64,000 nucleotides of DNA from an uncultured Dehalococcoidia bacterium (GCA_958295525.1 OY282355.1:781504-845503), one strand, 5' to 3'; positions 39,036 through 48,860 are shown, numbered from the stretch's first letter. Notes: generated by a model not told the origin, from the sequence alone. Numbers and translations: made by a program.

Positions 39036-39818
39036 CTATCGTCCGACGAACACCGGCGGGCGCTTCTCCGCGAAGGCGGTGTGCCCCTCGCGCCGGTCCT
39101 CCGTGAGCGCGAGCATCGCCGAGCAGCGCTGCTCGTACTGAATCCCGCTGTCGAGGTCGACGTCCATCGCGACGTTCACGGCGTTCTTGATGCTCGCGAT
39201 TGAGAGCGGAGGCATCTCCAGCAGGCGCGCCGCCCACGCCCGCGCCTCCGTCAGCAGGCCGCCGGGCGCGGAGACCGCGTTCACGAGCCCCCATGCCTCG
39301 GCAGTCGCCGCGTCGATGAACTTGCCGAACAGCATCATCTCCTTCGCGCGCGCAGGGCCGACCAGGCGCGGAAGCCGTTGCGTTCCGCCTGCGCCGGGGA
39401 GAATGCCGAGCGTCAACTCCGGCAGCGCCATCCGCGCCTCCGTGCTGGCGATCCGCAGATCGCACGCCATCGCCAACTCCAGCCCGCCGCCCGCCGCGAC
39501 GCCGTTCACCGCCGCGACGCTCACTTGCGGCAGACGCTCCAACCGGCGGAACGTCGGCGACAGCACGGCGGACGTCCGAGCGGCGGCCATATCGTCCAGG
39601 CGCTCCGCCCGCTCCTTGATGTCGGCGCCCGCGCAGAACGCCCGCCCCGCGCCGGTGACGATCAGGACGCGCACGCCGCCATCCGTCTCGAGGCGCGCGG
39701 CCAAGTCCTGCAACTCGCCCGTCATCTCGCGGTTGATCGCGTTCAGCCGTTCCTGCCGGTTCAGCGTCAGCACGCCGAGCGCGCCGTCCGTCTCGAACTG
39801 CATCGTGCGGTAAGTCAT
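39036..39818 (-). CDS. enoyl-CoA hydratase/isomerase family protein
   Basis: A 260-residue crotonase. GAGRAFCAGADIKERAERL (near 57-75) forms the first half of the oxyanion hole and NGVAAGGGLELAMACDLRIA (near 101-120) the second. ALPELTLGILPGAGGTQRLP carries the two catalytic-type glutamates (E in LPEL and, in the helix, position near 141 where Gly-Ala-Gly follows). KRPPVFVGR is the typical end. The ATG at 39818 is better than an upstream frame to 39974. Hydration of enoyl-CoA is the expected reaction. Confidence 0.9.
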   Translation of the reverse strand: MTYRTMQFETDGALGVLTLNRQERLNAINREMTGELQDLAARLETDGGVRVLIVTGAGRAFCAGADIKERAERLDDMAAARTSAVLSPTFRRLERLPQVSVAAVNGVAAGGGLELAMACDLRIASTEARMALPELTLGILPGAGGTQRLPRLVGPARAKEMMLFGKFIDAATAEAWGLVNAVSAPGGLLTEARAWAARLLEMPPLSIASIKNAVNVAMDVDLDSGIQYEQRCSAMLALTEDRREGHTAFAEKRPPVFVGR

Positions 39819-40088
39819 CTCTGCCTCTTCTCCTCGCCTCTCTCTTGGAAGACCTTGCGTAACCTGCCGCTCCCTCGCCGCGAGCGGCCTCTCCCATTGG
39901 GCGAGAGGCTCCTTTGGCGCTCCGCGCCTTCCGGGTTCTCCCGTCCACCCGGGAACGGCGAGTAGTTTATGCAAGGTCTCTTCCCTGGGGTAGACCGTCG
40001 GAGTAGATCGTCCGGCGGCGCGCCTTCCGCCCGTTCCGCTGCGCGGCGAGGTTGACCGCAGGCGCGTCGCGCACTATATTCGCATTAA

Positions 40089-40165
40089 GCCCCAGTAGCT
40101 CAGGTGGATAGAGCGGCTGCCTTCTAAGCAGCGGGCCACAGGTTCGAATCCTGTCTGGGGCGCCA
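40089..40165 (+). tRNA. tRNA-Arg (anticodon TCT)
   Basis: Cloverleaf with acceptor GCCCCAG / CTGGGGC, anticodon stem CTGCC..GGCAG region reading CTTCTAA in the loop, T-loop GGTTCGAATCC, and an encoded CCA end at 40163-40165. The anticodon TCT reads AGA and AGG codons for arginine. Confidence 0.95.
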
Positions 40166-40329
40166 TTCTCCCACGCTCCGCGCCTTCGCATCGCCGTCCG
40201 GCTCCGCCTCGACTCTGCAATAACTACCCCCGGAACACGGCGAGGCGGACGTGAGGAGCCGCTTCCCTTCCTGCGCGGGGCCGCGCGTCATCCTGCGGAA
40301 GCGGAACCCGCTGGGGCGCGCAAGGCGCC

Positions 40330-41088
40330 CTACAAGTCCAACCCCAGCCCGGGCTCCATCCCCGAATAAGGGCGCGGCGTCTCCTCTTCGACGCCTGCGT
40401 GCGCCGCCGCGCCGTCCCGCAACTCCGCTTGCAGCGCCCGCAACAGGCTGATCGCCACCTCGATGTACTCCGGCGTCAACGGCACCGACAGATGCCGGCC
40501 GGACGCCGTCAGTTGCAGATCGGCGCCGCCGGACTCCGGCGCGGCAATTTGCCCCGGTCCCTCAGAGGATTCGGCCGGAATGCTCTGAGCGCGGACAGAA
40601 TGTTCCGACCGTTTCTCTCCCCTCACGGGCCGCGCCAGCGCGCGGATCGCGTCGGTTAGGTGCTTCTGAATGAGCGGAGCCCGCTTCACGATCTCGTCGC
40701 GCGGCGCGCGCGTCACCTCCTCCAGCCCCACGAGCAGCCCCATGTCGTCCGGCAACTCCCCCTCGAAGCGCACGTACAACTGGCTCAGCAACTCCACGCG
40801 CTGGAACGCCTCCGCCGTCGCGTCGAGCGCGTCGTCCGTTCCCGCCGGATGCAGGATGCGCTGCGCCAACTGCGAGACGCGGAGTTCTCCCCGCCCCTCC
40901 ACGAGGCCGAAGTCGCGCAGAGCGGCCACCTTGGCGAACAGCGTTCCGCTCCCCTCCGCCATCCCCAACTCCCACGCCAAGCCTTTGACGCTCACCGTCC
41001 CCTTGAACTTGTTGAGGATGCGGTTCGCGATCTCAACCGCGTCCCCGAACCGGATGTCCGGGTAACTGAACTGCCCCAACTTCGCCAT
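40330..41088 (-). CDS. protein with N-terminal winged-helix-like domain
   Basis: A 252-residue protein I cannot name. Residues 5-80 look like a winged helix: AVEIANRILNKFKGTVSVKG, LAWELGMAEGSGTLFAKVAA and LRDFGLVEGRGELRVSQLAQ. The middle is helical (RVELLSQLYVRFEGELPDD) and a linker rich in S, E and P separates a C-terminal part (LQLTASGRHLSVPLTPEYIE). GGAAGGAGAG precedes the ATG. A regulatory role is plausible from the fold, but the target is unknown. It stands alone, beside a long gene-free interval. Confidence 0.6.
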   Translation of the reverse strand: MAKLGQFSYPDIRFGDAVEIANRILNKFKGTVSVKGLAWELGMAEGSGTLFAKVAALRDFGLVEGRGELRVSQLAQRILHPAGTDDALDATAEAFQRVELLSQLYVRFEGELPDDMGLLVGLEEVTRAPRDEIVKRAPLIQKHLTDAIRALARPVRGEKRSEHSVRAQSIPAESSEGPGQIAAPESGGADLQLTASGRHLSVPLTPEYIEVAISLLRALQAELRDGAAAHAGVEEETPRPYSGMEPGLGLDL

Positions 41089-41870
41089 AGCCGTCTCTCC
41101 TTCCCTCCGTCATTCCTCTGCGGCGCCGCCATTCTATCTGAGCGGCTCTAGAATAATCTAGCGCCCGCTCAGCAAATTCAATAGCGCTCGTCCTGCATTA
41201 TTCTGCAATTCGCTGTCAATCCTCTGGGTAACTGCTAGGGAATCCTCTGAGCGGGCGCAGCAGTTTATCTGATTCCTCTCACGCCTACGGGCCGATGCGG
41301 CAAGACACGCGCCCCTTGCGCGAATGACCACGCGGCGCTATGGGCGCGCTGCGGGCGGTTTCCGAGCACGCGGAGTCTGCGCCGTCAGCGTCCGGCGCGG
41401 AGCGCGGCGCAAGCCGCGTCTGATCCGGCGAATTGACTTCGGAGTCGTCCAAATCCTCAAAATGCGCCCTGCGCGCCTGAAAATCCGCCGCCTCTCCTAA
41501 CCGCTCCTCAAATTCGTTATCGCGCCGTCATCGCGCCGCGGCAGCCCCGAGCGCGCCTCTTCCCAACGAGCGCGGAGCGGCGGCGCCCCCTACCCTGCCC
41601 GACGGCGCCCGCCCAGCGCATCGCCGCTCCCGTCCCGTCGTTCCCGCATAGACGGGAATCCGGCGGCGCGCCAGCGCCGGACGAGGCGCGCAGCGCATCG
41701 TCTCCAAATCGCCCCAACCCGCCACGTCATTTCCTGCGAAAGCAGGAACCCACTGGGGACTGGAAGTTACGCGCCCCCATCGTCGTTTCCGCGTAGGCCG
41801 AGAATCCCGCCCCCTGAGCCCCGCCTGTGCTACGATGACCGCACAACGCTCACGTGAGGAGACGCGCCCG
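41089..41870. other. gene-free interval with AT-rich patch, degraded frame and repeats
   Basis: 41140-41275 is unusually AT-rich, with the inverted repeat CTAGAATAATCTAG and two CTCTGAGCGGGCGC-like sequences; it may hold regulatory sites for the gene to the left. On the minus strand 41527-41285 is open without a start codon and reads DNEFEERLGEAADFQARRAH, possibly a remnant. Imperfect dRS3-like repeats lie near 41635, 41728 and 41780. Confidence 0.4.
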
Positions 41871-42323
41871 ATGCTCAAGGCAGGCGACCCCGCCCCCGAC
41901 TTCACCGCCCCCGACGACGACGGAGGCGAATTCACGCTCAGCGCCTTGCGCGGCAAGAAAGTCATCCTCTACTTCTACCCCAAAGACAACACCCCGGGCT
42001 GCACGCAGGAAGCCTGCGACTTCCGCGACCTCGCGTCCGCCGCTGCGGAGAAAGGCGCCGTTATCGTCGGCGTCAGCCCCGACAGCCCGAAATCCCACGC
42101 CGGCTTCAAGGCCAAGCACGCGCTTCCCTTCGCGCTCGTCGCCGACCCCGGCAAGGAGATCGTCAACGAGTACGGCGTCTGGGTGGAGAAGAAAAACTAC
42201 GGACGCTCCTATATGGGCGTCGCCCGAACCACCTTCGTCCTGAACGAGCAAGGCGCCGTCGCCCGCGTATTCGAGAACGTCAAGGTCAAGGGGCACGCGA
42301 ACGCCGTCCTCGAGTCGCTCTAG
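41871..42323 (+). CDS. bcp: thioredoxin-dependent peroxiredoxin (Bcp/PrxQ)
   Basis: A 150-residue peroxiredoxin that reduces hydroperoxides. The peroxidatic cysteine is in YFYPKDNTPGCTQEACDFRD, with a resolving cysteine five residues later, the Bcp/PrxQ arrangement. KAGDPAPDFTAPDDDGGEF is the usual opening and RTTFVLNEQG the late strand. The ATG at 41871 follows GAGGAG. It is four bases upstream of modA and may be co-transcribed with it. Confidence 0.93.
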   Translation: MLKAGDPAPDFTAPDDDGGEFTLSALRGKKVILYFYPKDNTPGCTQEACDFRDLASAAAEKGAVIVGVSPDSPKSHAGFKAKHALPFALVADPGKEIVNEYGVWVEKKNYGRSYMGVARTTFVLNEQGAVARVFENVKVKGHANAVLESL

Positions 42324-42327
42324 CCCC

Positions 42328-43101
<774 letters not shown>

Positions 43102-43144
43102 GCTTCGGCGGCCCACGCCGCCGGCATCGGCGAGCCGCCCCCGC

Positions 43145-45247
43145 TCACTTCCCCTCCGGCGCGCCCAAACTCTCCGCGAGCAACTCCAGCAGGTCTTTCG
43201 CGCTCTTCCTGTCCTGCTCCCCTTTCGCGCCGATCCCCTCCTCCATCATCTGCAGGCAGAACGGGCAAGACACGCCCACCGCGTCCGCCTCCGTCTCGAG
43301 GAAGTGCTCCGTCCGAATGTGGTTCACCCGCGTTCCGGCCTCCTCCATCCACATTCGCCCGCCGCCCGCGCCGCAGCAGAACCCGCGCTCGCGGCAGCGC
43401 CCCTCTCCCATCTCCACCAGCCGCGCGCCCGGGATCGCCTCGATGATCTCGCGCGGAGCGTCGTACACGTCGTTGTGACGCCCCAGATAGCACGAGTCGT
43501 GGTACGCCACCGACAGCGGAACCGCCTTCGCCGGACGGATGCGCCCCTCGCGGAGCAGCCCCGCGACGAACTCCGTGTAGTGCTGAACCTCGAAATCGCC
43601 TCCGAACTGCGGGTATTCGTTCCGCATCGTGTTGAAGCAATGCGGGCACAGCGCGACGATCCGCCGCGCCCCGTACCTCCGCAGCGTCTCGATGTTTTGC
43701 TCCGCCATCGTTTGGAACAGATACTCGTTCCCCATCCGCCGCGCCGGGTCGCCGGTGCACGTCTCCTCCGCGCCGAGAACGCGGTAGCGGACGCCCGCCA
43801 TACGCAAAACCGACGCCATCGCCCGCGCCGTCTGCTGCCCTCGCCCGTCGAGCGCGGAGGCGCACCCCACCCACAGCACGACCTCGTGCTCCGCGTCCTC
43901 CGCTAGCGTCACCGCGTCGGCGCCCTCCATCCAATCCGTCCGCGACGCCTGCGTCCCGCGCCACGGATGCCCGCGCTGCTCCATCGAGGTCAGCGCGTTC
44001 ATCGCGCCCTCAGGCGCGTCCGCCTCCTCCATCATTAGGAAGCGGCGCATATCCACGATGGTGTCCACGTGCTCCACGAACGCCGGGCACGCCTCCATGC
44101 ACGCGCGGCACGTCGTGCACGACCACAAGACCTCCGGCGTGACCGCCCCATGCACGAGGTCGGACTCGGGGGGCGGAGGCGCCGCGTCCGCCCCTTTCGC
44201 GAGCAGAACCGGCGCGCGCGACTCCATATACGCTTTCGCGTCCTGCACGAGTTTGCGCGGCGAAAGCGGCTTCCCGCTGCGCCACGCCGGGCACTGATCC
44301 TGGCACCGCCCGCAGTTCGTGCAAGCGTCGAAGTCCAGCAACTGCTTGGAGGTCAGGTGCGTCATCTCCCGCGCCCCGAACGTCTCCAGCGCGTCCAAGT
44401 CGCCCATCGGACGCAGCGCGCCCTTTGGCCGCGTCACGGACGAGCGCAGCGCGAGGTTCAGCGGGCTCACGAAAATATGCATCAGCGGGCCGAACCGCCA
44501 TGCCGCGTACACGAACGTCGCCGACATCAGCGCCGCGTGCGCCCACCACAGCGCGAAGTGCGAAACCTCCATCGCGTACACCGTCGCCCCCGCCCCCCGA
44601 ATCGCCAGCGCAATCGCGTAGGAGAAGGGCGACCAGTAGGCCGACGCCGGACTGTAGAGGACGCTCGACGGCTCCAATTCCGTCGCCGCCATCCGCAGCG
44701 ACTGCAGGACGAACCCCGAAAGCGCGCTCGCCATCAGAAACCCCAGCAGCGCGCCGTTCTCCAGCATCGTGTTCAGCCGCGCGGGGCGAACCACGTACCG
44801 CCGCCACGCCGCCAGCCCGACGCCCGCCATCAGCATCACGCCGCCGATGTCCCAGACCAACTCCAACTGCACGGCGATCCTGCTCGTCGGCGAATGCCAG
44901 CCGAGATACCGTTCCGCGTTGAACTCCAGCGCGTCCACCGTCGTGGCGATGAACAGAATGGCGATGCCCCAGAAAATCAGGAAATGCATCGTCCCCGGGT
45001 AGCGCTCGTGACGCGTGAACCGGCGATGCGCGACCGAATCCACAAGCAGCGTCCGCAGCGCCGCTCCCGCCCGCAAGCGCCACGAGCCGAAATCAGGGTT
45101 CGCCTTCCCCAGCCGCCAATAGCGCGCCCGCCGCCACAGCGCCCACGCGACCGCCGCGGCGGAGACGAGCCCCGTGAGATACACCACGGCCCCCAGCGGG
45201 TAGCCGATGTTCCAAAAATCCAGCCTTCCGTTCAGTTCAGGCGGCAA
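43145..45247 (-). CDS. FadF/HdrD-like membrane iron-sulfur oxidoreductase
   Basis: A 700-residue membrane protein. The first 260 residues hold about six hydrophobic helices like the haem-binding NarI-type domain, with several histidines. Two 4Fe-4S motifs follow: CTNCGRCQDQCPAW (near 307) and CTTCRACMEACPAF (near 379). Two CCG-type cysteine-rich domains end the protein (near 495-560, and CCGAGGGRMWMEE near 622). This is the layout of FadF/EMO-type proteins, which are thought to pass electrons from ETF and acyl-CoA dehydrogenases to quinone. No etfAB genes are in the window. The role is inferred from architecture. Confidence 0.85.
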   Translation of the reverse strand: MPPELNGRLDFWNIGYPLGAVVYLTGLVSAAAVAWALWRRARYWRLGKANPDFGSWRLRAGAALRTLLVDSVAHRRFTRHERYPGTMHFLIFWGIAILFIATTVDALEFNAERYLGWHSPTSRIAVQLELVWDIGGVMLMAGVGLAAWRRYVVRPARLNTMLENGALLGFLMASALSGFVLQSLRMAATELEPSSVLYSPASAYWSPFSYAIALAIRGAGATVYAMEVSHFALWWAHAALMSATFVYAAWRFGPLMHIFVSPLNLALRSSVTRPKGALRPMGDLDALETFGAREMTHLTSKQLLDFDACTNCGRCQDQCPAWRSGKPLSPRKLVQDAKAYMESRAPVLLAKGADAAPPPPESDLVHGAVTPEVLWSCTTCRACMEACPAFVEHVDTIVDMRRFLMMEEADAPEGAMNALTSMEQRGHPWRGTQASRTDWMEGADAVTLAEDAEHEVVLWVGCASALDGRGQQTARAMASVLRMAGVRYRVLGAEETCTGDPARRMGNEYLFQTMAEQNIETLRRYGARRIVALCPHCFNTMRNEYPQFGGDFEVQHYTEFVAGLLREGRIRPAKAVPLSVAYHDSCYLGRHNDVYDAPREIIEAIPGARLVEMGEGRCRERGFCCGAGGGRMWMEEAGTRVNHIRTEHFLETEADAVGVSCPFCLQMMEEGIGAKGEQDRKSAKDLLELLAESLGAPEGK

Positions 45248-45320
45248 CGCCGTCTCTCCTTGCCTAGCATCCGCCGCTCCGCCGCGCCCCTGCCCGCCCC
45301 CGCCCCTGGGCGTTGGGCAG

Positions 45321-45382
45321 GGCGCGCCTAATCGTAGGGGGCGGGCGCGGAACGCGCAACAGGGGGATGAGTCGCGCAGCGC
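45321..45382. repeat. 62-bp dispersed direct repeat, copy 1
   Basis: Starts GGCGCGCCTAATCGTAGGGG and ends GTCGCGCAGCGC. A second copy is at 48639-48697 with a three-base gap and two changes. It lies in a gene-free stretch (45248-45586) that holds nothing else recognisable. Confidence 0.8.
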
Positions 45383-45586
45383 ATAAGCGCCTTAGTCCGG
45401 ATCGACGCCCGCCGCCGCTGGAGCATAGTAGAGACGCGGCAAGCAGCGCGCAACGGGGCAATGACGCGGCGGCGCCGCTTGACCAATACGCGGCCCCACG
45501 CTGCGGGGTCAGAGCGCAAGGCAAGAGGAGCGCTATACTGGCTTCGTTCCGTTGTCCGCCGCGCTTCGCTCACAGGAGACGCTTCA

Positions 45587-45976
45587 ATGACGCAAGCCGC
45601 CGCTTCGACCACAGCGACCAGGCGCTCCGTTCCGTTGGAGGTGACGCCGGAGGCGCGCCCGTTGCTGACGCCGTTCCGTGAGCGGACGTTCCGCGCGATG
45701 CACGAGGCCGCGCTCGAGGACGGCGGCGCGGAGGTCATCGTCAGCGCCGCGATTGTCCTGCGTGAGTCGCCAAGCCCGGACTTCGACCCTGACCTCACGC
45801 TCTTCTGCGAGGTGGACGCCTCTTGGGAGAAGGCGTTTGAGGCGAAGCGCCGCATAATCCGGCGCGTGACGGATGTCCTCTTCCCGTCGTGGTCGGAGGC
45901 GGAGCGCAGCGATTACGCGCGATTGCTTGGCTGCAGCGTCATCCCCACTCAGGAGCGCATCATTGCGTCCGCTTGA
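45587..45976 (+). CDS. hypothetical protein coupled to a HEPN-like gene
   Basis: A 129-residue protein of no assigned family. Central sequence: ALEDGGAEVIVSAAIVLRES and DLTLFCEVDASWEKAFEAKR. A CAGGAGA site precedes the ATG. Its 3' end overlaps the start of a HEPN-like gene by 14 bases. Two-gene units in which a HEPN protein follows a partner are often toxin-antitoxin pairs, but the partner here does not show a nucleotidyltransferase motif (GSxxxG), so its role is open. Confidence 0.55.
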   Translation: MTQAAASTTATRRSVPLEVTPEARPLLTPFRERTFRAMHEAALEDGGAEVIVSAAIVLRESPSPDFDPDLTLFCEVDASWEKAFEAKRRIIRRVTDVLFPSWSEAERSDYARLLGCSVIPTQERIIASA

Positions 45977-46166
45977 TTTCTACGACCTCGGCGTCCGTTT
46001 AGCGGAGCCCGGACGAACTGAGGCGGAGCGGCGGACGGCGGTGAGCCGGATCTACTACGGGCTGCTGCATGAAGCGGCCTGCCGCTATTTCAGAGAGAAC
46101 CCCGACGCTCCGCCCATTCCCGCCCCCTACCCGTCATTCCCGCGCAGGCGGGAATCTCGCCCCTGA
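45963..46166 (+). pseudogene. HEPN-like gene truncated by repeats
   Basis: From a TTG at 45963 (AGGAG seven bases upstream) the frame encodes RPLDFYDLGVRLAEPGRTEA then RTAVSRIYYGLLHEAACRYF, typical of the first two helices of HEPN proteins. After residue about 50 the frame reads PSFPRRRESRP, the translation of a dRS3-like repeat, and stops. The rest of the HEPN domain is missing. The repeat array has therefore replaced the 3' part of the gene. Confidence 0.6.
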
Positions 46167-46350
46167 CGGGGCGCGCACCCGCCCCGTCACTCCCGCCCCA
46201 CGCGCCCGTCATTCCCTCGTAGGCGGGAACCTACCCCCTTGCCGTCATTCCCGCGTAGGCGGGAATCCAGAGGCGCGCAGCGCCGGACGGGGCGCAAGCC
46301 CCGTCTCCACGTTATCCCGGGCCACGTCATTCCCGCGTAGGCGGGAACCT
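46128..46350. repeat. array of dRS3-like repeats
   Basis: Five copies near 46134, 46204, 46243 and 46325, some imperfect (ATTCCCTCGTAGGCGGGAA), in one direction. They interrupt the HEPN-like gene and fill the space before the LigB gene. Confidence 0.85.
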
Positions 46351-46513
46351 CGCCCCCGGACGGCGGCGTCTGGGCTGCCGGTGGGTTTCGGCGTATGCTC
46401 GCCCGAGCGTGGATTGAGGCGGCGCGTTGCGGAGCGCGCCCGCAAAGCCTATGCTTGTCCGGCGACGCAACGCTGCGCGCTCCGCGCCGAACGGGCGCGA
46501 TAGGAGGCCGCTG

Positions 46514-47473
46514 ATGGCAAGCATCGTTCTGGGAATCGGCAGTTCGCACGGGCCCTCGATTCAGACCGACTCGAGCGGGTGGCCGCGCCTCGGGGACGCG
46601 GACACGCGCGACCCGCGCTTCGACTATCAGCGGCTGCTGGCCGCCGCGCCGCCGGACATCGCGGAGCAGGTCGCGCCGGAGAAGCAGCGCGAGCGGCACG
46701 CCGCCGCCCACGCCGCCATCGGGCAGTTGCGCGCCGCTCACGACGACGCCCGCCCCGACGCGGTGGTCGTCGTGAGCAATCCGCACCGCGTGTGGCCGGA
46801 CGAAACGAAGGCGGTGTTCGCCGTAATGCGCTCCGTGTCGCTGCCGGTGGCGGGACGGCAGCCGTTCGACCCGGACGCGCGGTTCCGCAGCAACGAGGAG
46901 CGCGCGGAGCCGGAAGTCGCGTCCCGCGCCGGACAGCCCGAACTCGCGGAGCATCTGATCGCGGCGCTGAACGGCGAGGGATTCGACGTCGGATGCGGCG
47001 ACGGCGTGCGGGAAGGCCACGCGCTGGACGACGCGTTCGCCTACGCCTTCAACTACGTGCTGCCGGAGGACGCGCCGCCGCCCGTCGTGCCGTTTATGGT
47101 GAGCCGCTACCTGCCCTATCAGGCGACGGCGGCCCGCTGCTACGCGCTCGGCCAGGCGCTGCGCCGCGCCGTGGGGTCGTGGGAGGCGGACGCCCGCGTC
47201 GCGCTGATGGCCTCGGGCGGGCTGAGCCATCAGGTGATAGACGAGGAGTTGGACAGAGGCGTCATCGCCGCGTTGGAGAGCGGCGACGAGCAGGCGCTCT
47301 GCGCGTTGGATCGGGAGCGGCTGAACGCGGCGCCCGGCACGCCGGAAATTCTGAACTGGGTGACCGTGGCGGGGGCGATGGCGCCGGCGCGGATGACGCT
47401 GCTGGACTACCTGCCCTGCTACCGCTCGCTCGCGGGGACGGGGCACGGGCTCACGTTCGGCGTATGGCGGTGA
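46514..47473 (+). CDS. LigB-type class III extradiol dioxygenase, first
   Basis: A 319-residue protein of the LigB/protocatechuate 4,5-dioxygenase family, which opens catechol rings with Fe(II). Expected iron ligands are His in GIGSSHGPSI (near 11) and His in VVVVSNPHRVWPDE (near 83). VPFMVSRYLPYQATAARCYA and ALMASGGLSHQVIDE, with a histidine near 237, follow in the family order. AGGAGG precedes the ATG at 46514. A paralogue is at 48910-49914. No ferredoxin or small subunit gene is adjacent. Confidence 0.82.
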   Translation: MASIVLGIGSSHGPSIQTDSSGWPRLGDADTRDPRFDYQRLLAAAPPDIAEQVAPEKQRERHAAAHAAIGQLRAAHDDARPDAVVVVSNPHRVWPDETKAVFAVMRSVSLPVAGRQPFDPDARFRSNEERAEPEVASRAGQPELAEHLIAALNGEGFDVGCGDGVREGHALDDAFAYAFNYVLPEDAPPPVVPFMVSRYLPYQATAARCYALGQALRRAVGSWEADARVALMASGGLSHQVIDEELDRGVIAALESGDEQALCALDRERLNAAPGTPEILNWVTVAGAMAPARMTLLDYLPCYRSLAGTGHGLTFGVWR

Positions 47474-47522
47474 CCGCCGCGCAATCGCAGGCCGATGCAA
47501 CGCAAAAGAAGGCGTTCGCGGA

Positions 47523-48002
47523 TCAGCCGCGCGCGGCGACGGCCTCCTCTATCTGGCGCAGCACGTCCTCGTCGGGCCGCGTGACGTCGAGGTCGGCGCG
47601 GAAGGGCTGCTTCACGCCCTTCACGGAGAGCGAATAGTAGACCTCCAGCCGGTTGTCCTCCGGGTCGCGGAAGTAGACGCTGGCCGTGTTGCCGTGCGTC
47701 ACCACGGAATCGATCGTCACTCCCTCCTCCTGGAAGCGGCGGTGGAACTCGCGCACGTCCGCCACGCTGTCGGCGTGAAACGAGACTTGCTGAACGACCT
47801 TGACGTCGGCGTCGCCCGTCCTGCCGGTTATGAGGAACAACTCGTGGTGCTCCTCGTCCGGCCTCGCGGAGAGGAAGACCATTTGCCGCTCGGCGCTCTC
47901 GTCGGTGACGGTCATTCCGAGCACGCGGGTGTAGAAGTCCCGCATCGCGCCGAGGTCGTTCACGAACAAGCCGACATGTCCCAACGAACTGACTTTCGCC
48001 AT
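47523..48002 (-). CDS. VOC family ring-cleavage-type protein
   Basis: A 159-residue vicinal oxygen chelate protein. The two half-domains start LGHVGLFVNDLGAMRDFYTR and VVQQVSFHADSVADVREFHR, and DPEDNRLEVYYSL carries the last metal ligand. His near 9, His near 77 and Glu near 131 match the extradiol-type 2-His-1-carboxylate set. AAGGAGAG precedes the ATG. It is convergent with the LigB gene and 43 bases downstream of a hypothetical gene, in the same direction. Either a catechol dioxygenase or a related activity is possible. Confidence 0.8.
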   Translation of the reverse strand: MAKVSSLGHVGLFVNDLGAMRDFYTRVLGMTVTDESAERQMVFLSARPDEEHHELFLITGRTGDADVKVVQQVSFHADSVADVREFHRRFQEEGVTIDSVVTHGNTASVYFRDPEDNRLEVYYSLSVKGVKQPFRADLDVTRPDEDVLRQIEEAVAARG

Positions 48003-48045
48003 AACGCTCTCTCTCCTTTGCGGCTTTGTCGCGCCCTTGACGAGG

Positions 48046-48600
48046 CTACGCCTTCGACTGGGCGAGGCGGTCGCGCGAGTCGAAGCCGCCCTCCAGGATG
48101 CCGAAGAGGATGCCCCACTCGCCGTCGCGGTGGACGAGGCACGGCACTTGGTGGTTCTGATCGGGGCTGCGCCAGATCGTGCCGGGAAAGACGAGGGCGT
48201 ACCGCCGCCACTCCTCGGCGATGCCGTCGGGGCCGGCGAGCAGACGCTCGGCCTGCCGCTGCCCGGGGAGGCCGTCCATCCCCATAATGAGGTCCACCAT
48301 CGGCTCGCCGACGAGGTCTTCCGAGCCTTCAGGGAAGCCGCCGCCAACGATGTCCGCCGCCGCGATCATCGGCGCGTCGGGGTCGTCTCTTACGAGCGTC
48401 CAGCCCTCCTCGCTCTTGTCGTGCCGCAGAGCGGGGGGGCCGGACTCCGCCGCCGTTCCGCCGAGCGCGGCGGCGAGCGCGGCGCGCAGCCGGTCGGGGT
48501 CGGCGGCCCACGCCCGCGCCGTCTCCTCGTCAATGTCGGGCGGAAGCGCAGCGGCAACCGCGCCTGCGAATTCGAAGCGCCAATCTGGGGCCGTCGTCAT
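48046..48600 (-). CDS. hypothetical protein
   Basis: A 184-residue cytosolic protein of no known family. Notable parts are PPDIDEETARAWAADPDRLR, GLPGQRQAERLLAGPDGIAE and the W-rich end TIWRSPDQNHQVPCLVHRDG then EWGILFGILEGGFDSRDRLA. It has one cysteine and no membrane segment. The next gene in the direction of reading encodes the VOC protein, 43 bases away, so an operon is likely. Confidence 0.5.
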   Translation of the reverse strand: MTTAPDWRFEFAGAVAAALPPDIDEETARAWAADPDRLRAALAAALGGTAAESGPPALRHDKSEEGWTLVRDDPDAPMIAAADIVGGGFPEGSEDLVGEPMVDLIMGMDGLPGQRQAERLLAGPDGIAEEWRRYALVFPGTIWRSPDQNHQVPCLVHRDGEWGILFGILEGGFDSRDRLAQSKA

Positions 48601-48638
48601 TCGTCGCCTCCTATGCCGCGCCGCCTTGCGTTCGGGCG

Positions 48639-48697
48639 GGCGCGCCTAATCGTAGGGGGCGAACGCGGAACGCGCAACAGGGGGAGTCGCGCAGCGC
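48639..48697. repeat. 62-bp dispersed direct repeat, copy 2
   Basis: Second copy of the repeat at 45321-45382, lying between a hypothetical gene and tRNA-Ser. Confidence 0.8.
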
Positions 48698-48769
48698 GCT
48701 CAGGCGGCGACGCCTTAGCATTTCGTCTCACCCCCTCCCATGCCCTGCTATCATTGCCTTGCGTCTTGC

Positions 48770-48860
48770 GGAGGGATGGCAGAGCGGACGATTGCGGCGG
48801 TCTTGAAAACCGCAGCGCCGGCAGACGGCGCCGTGGGTTCGAATCCCACTCCCTCCGCCA
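48770..48860 (+). tRNA. tRNA-Ser (anticodon TGA)
   Basis: Class II tRNA with a long variable arm (CGCCGGCAGACGGCG). Acceptor GGAGGGA pairs with TCCCTCC, the anticodon loop is CTTGAAA, the T-loop is GGTTCGAATCC and CCA is encoded at 48858-48860. The anticodon TGA reads UCA serine codons. Confidence 0.95.
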
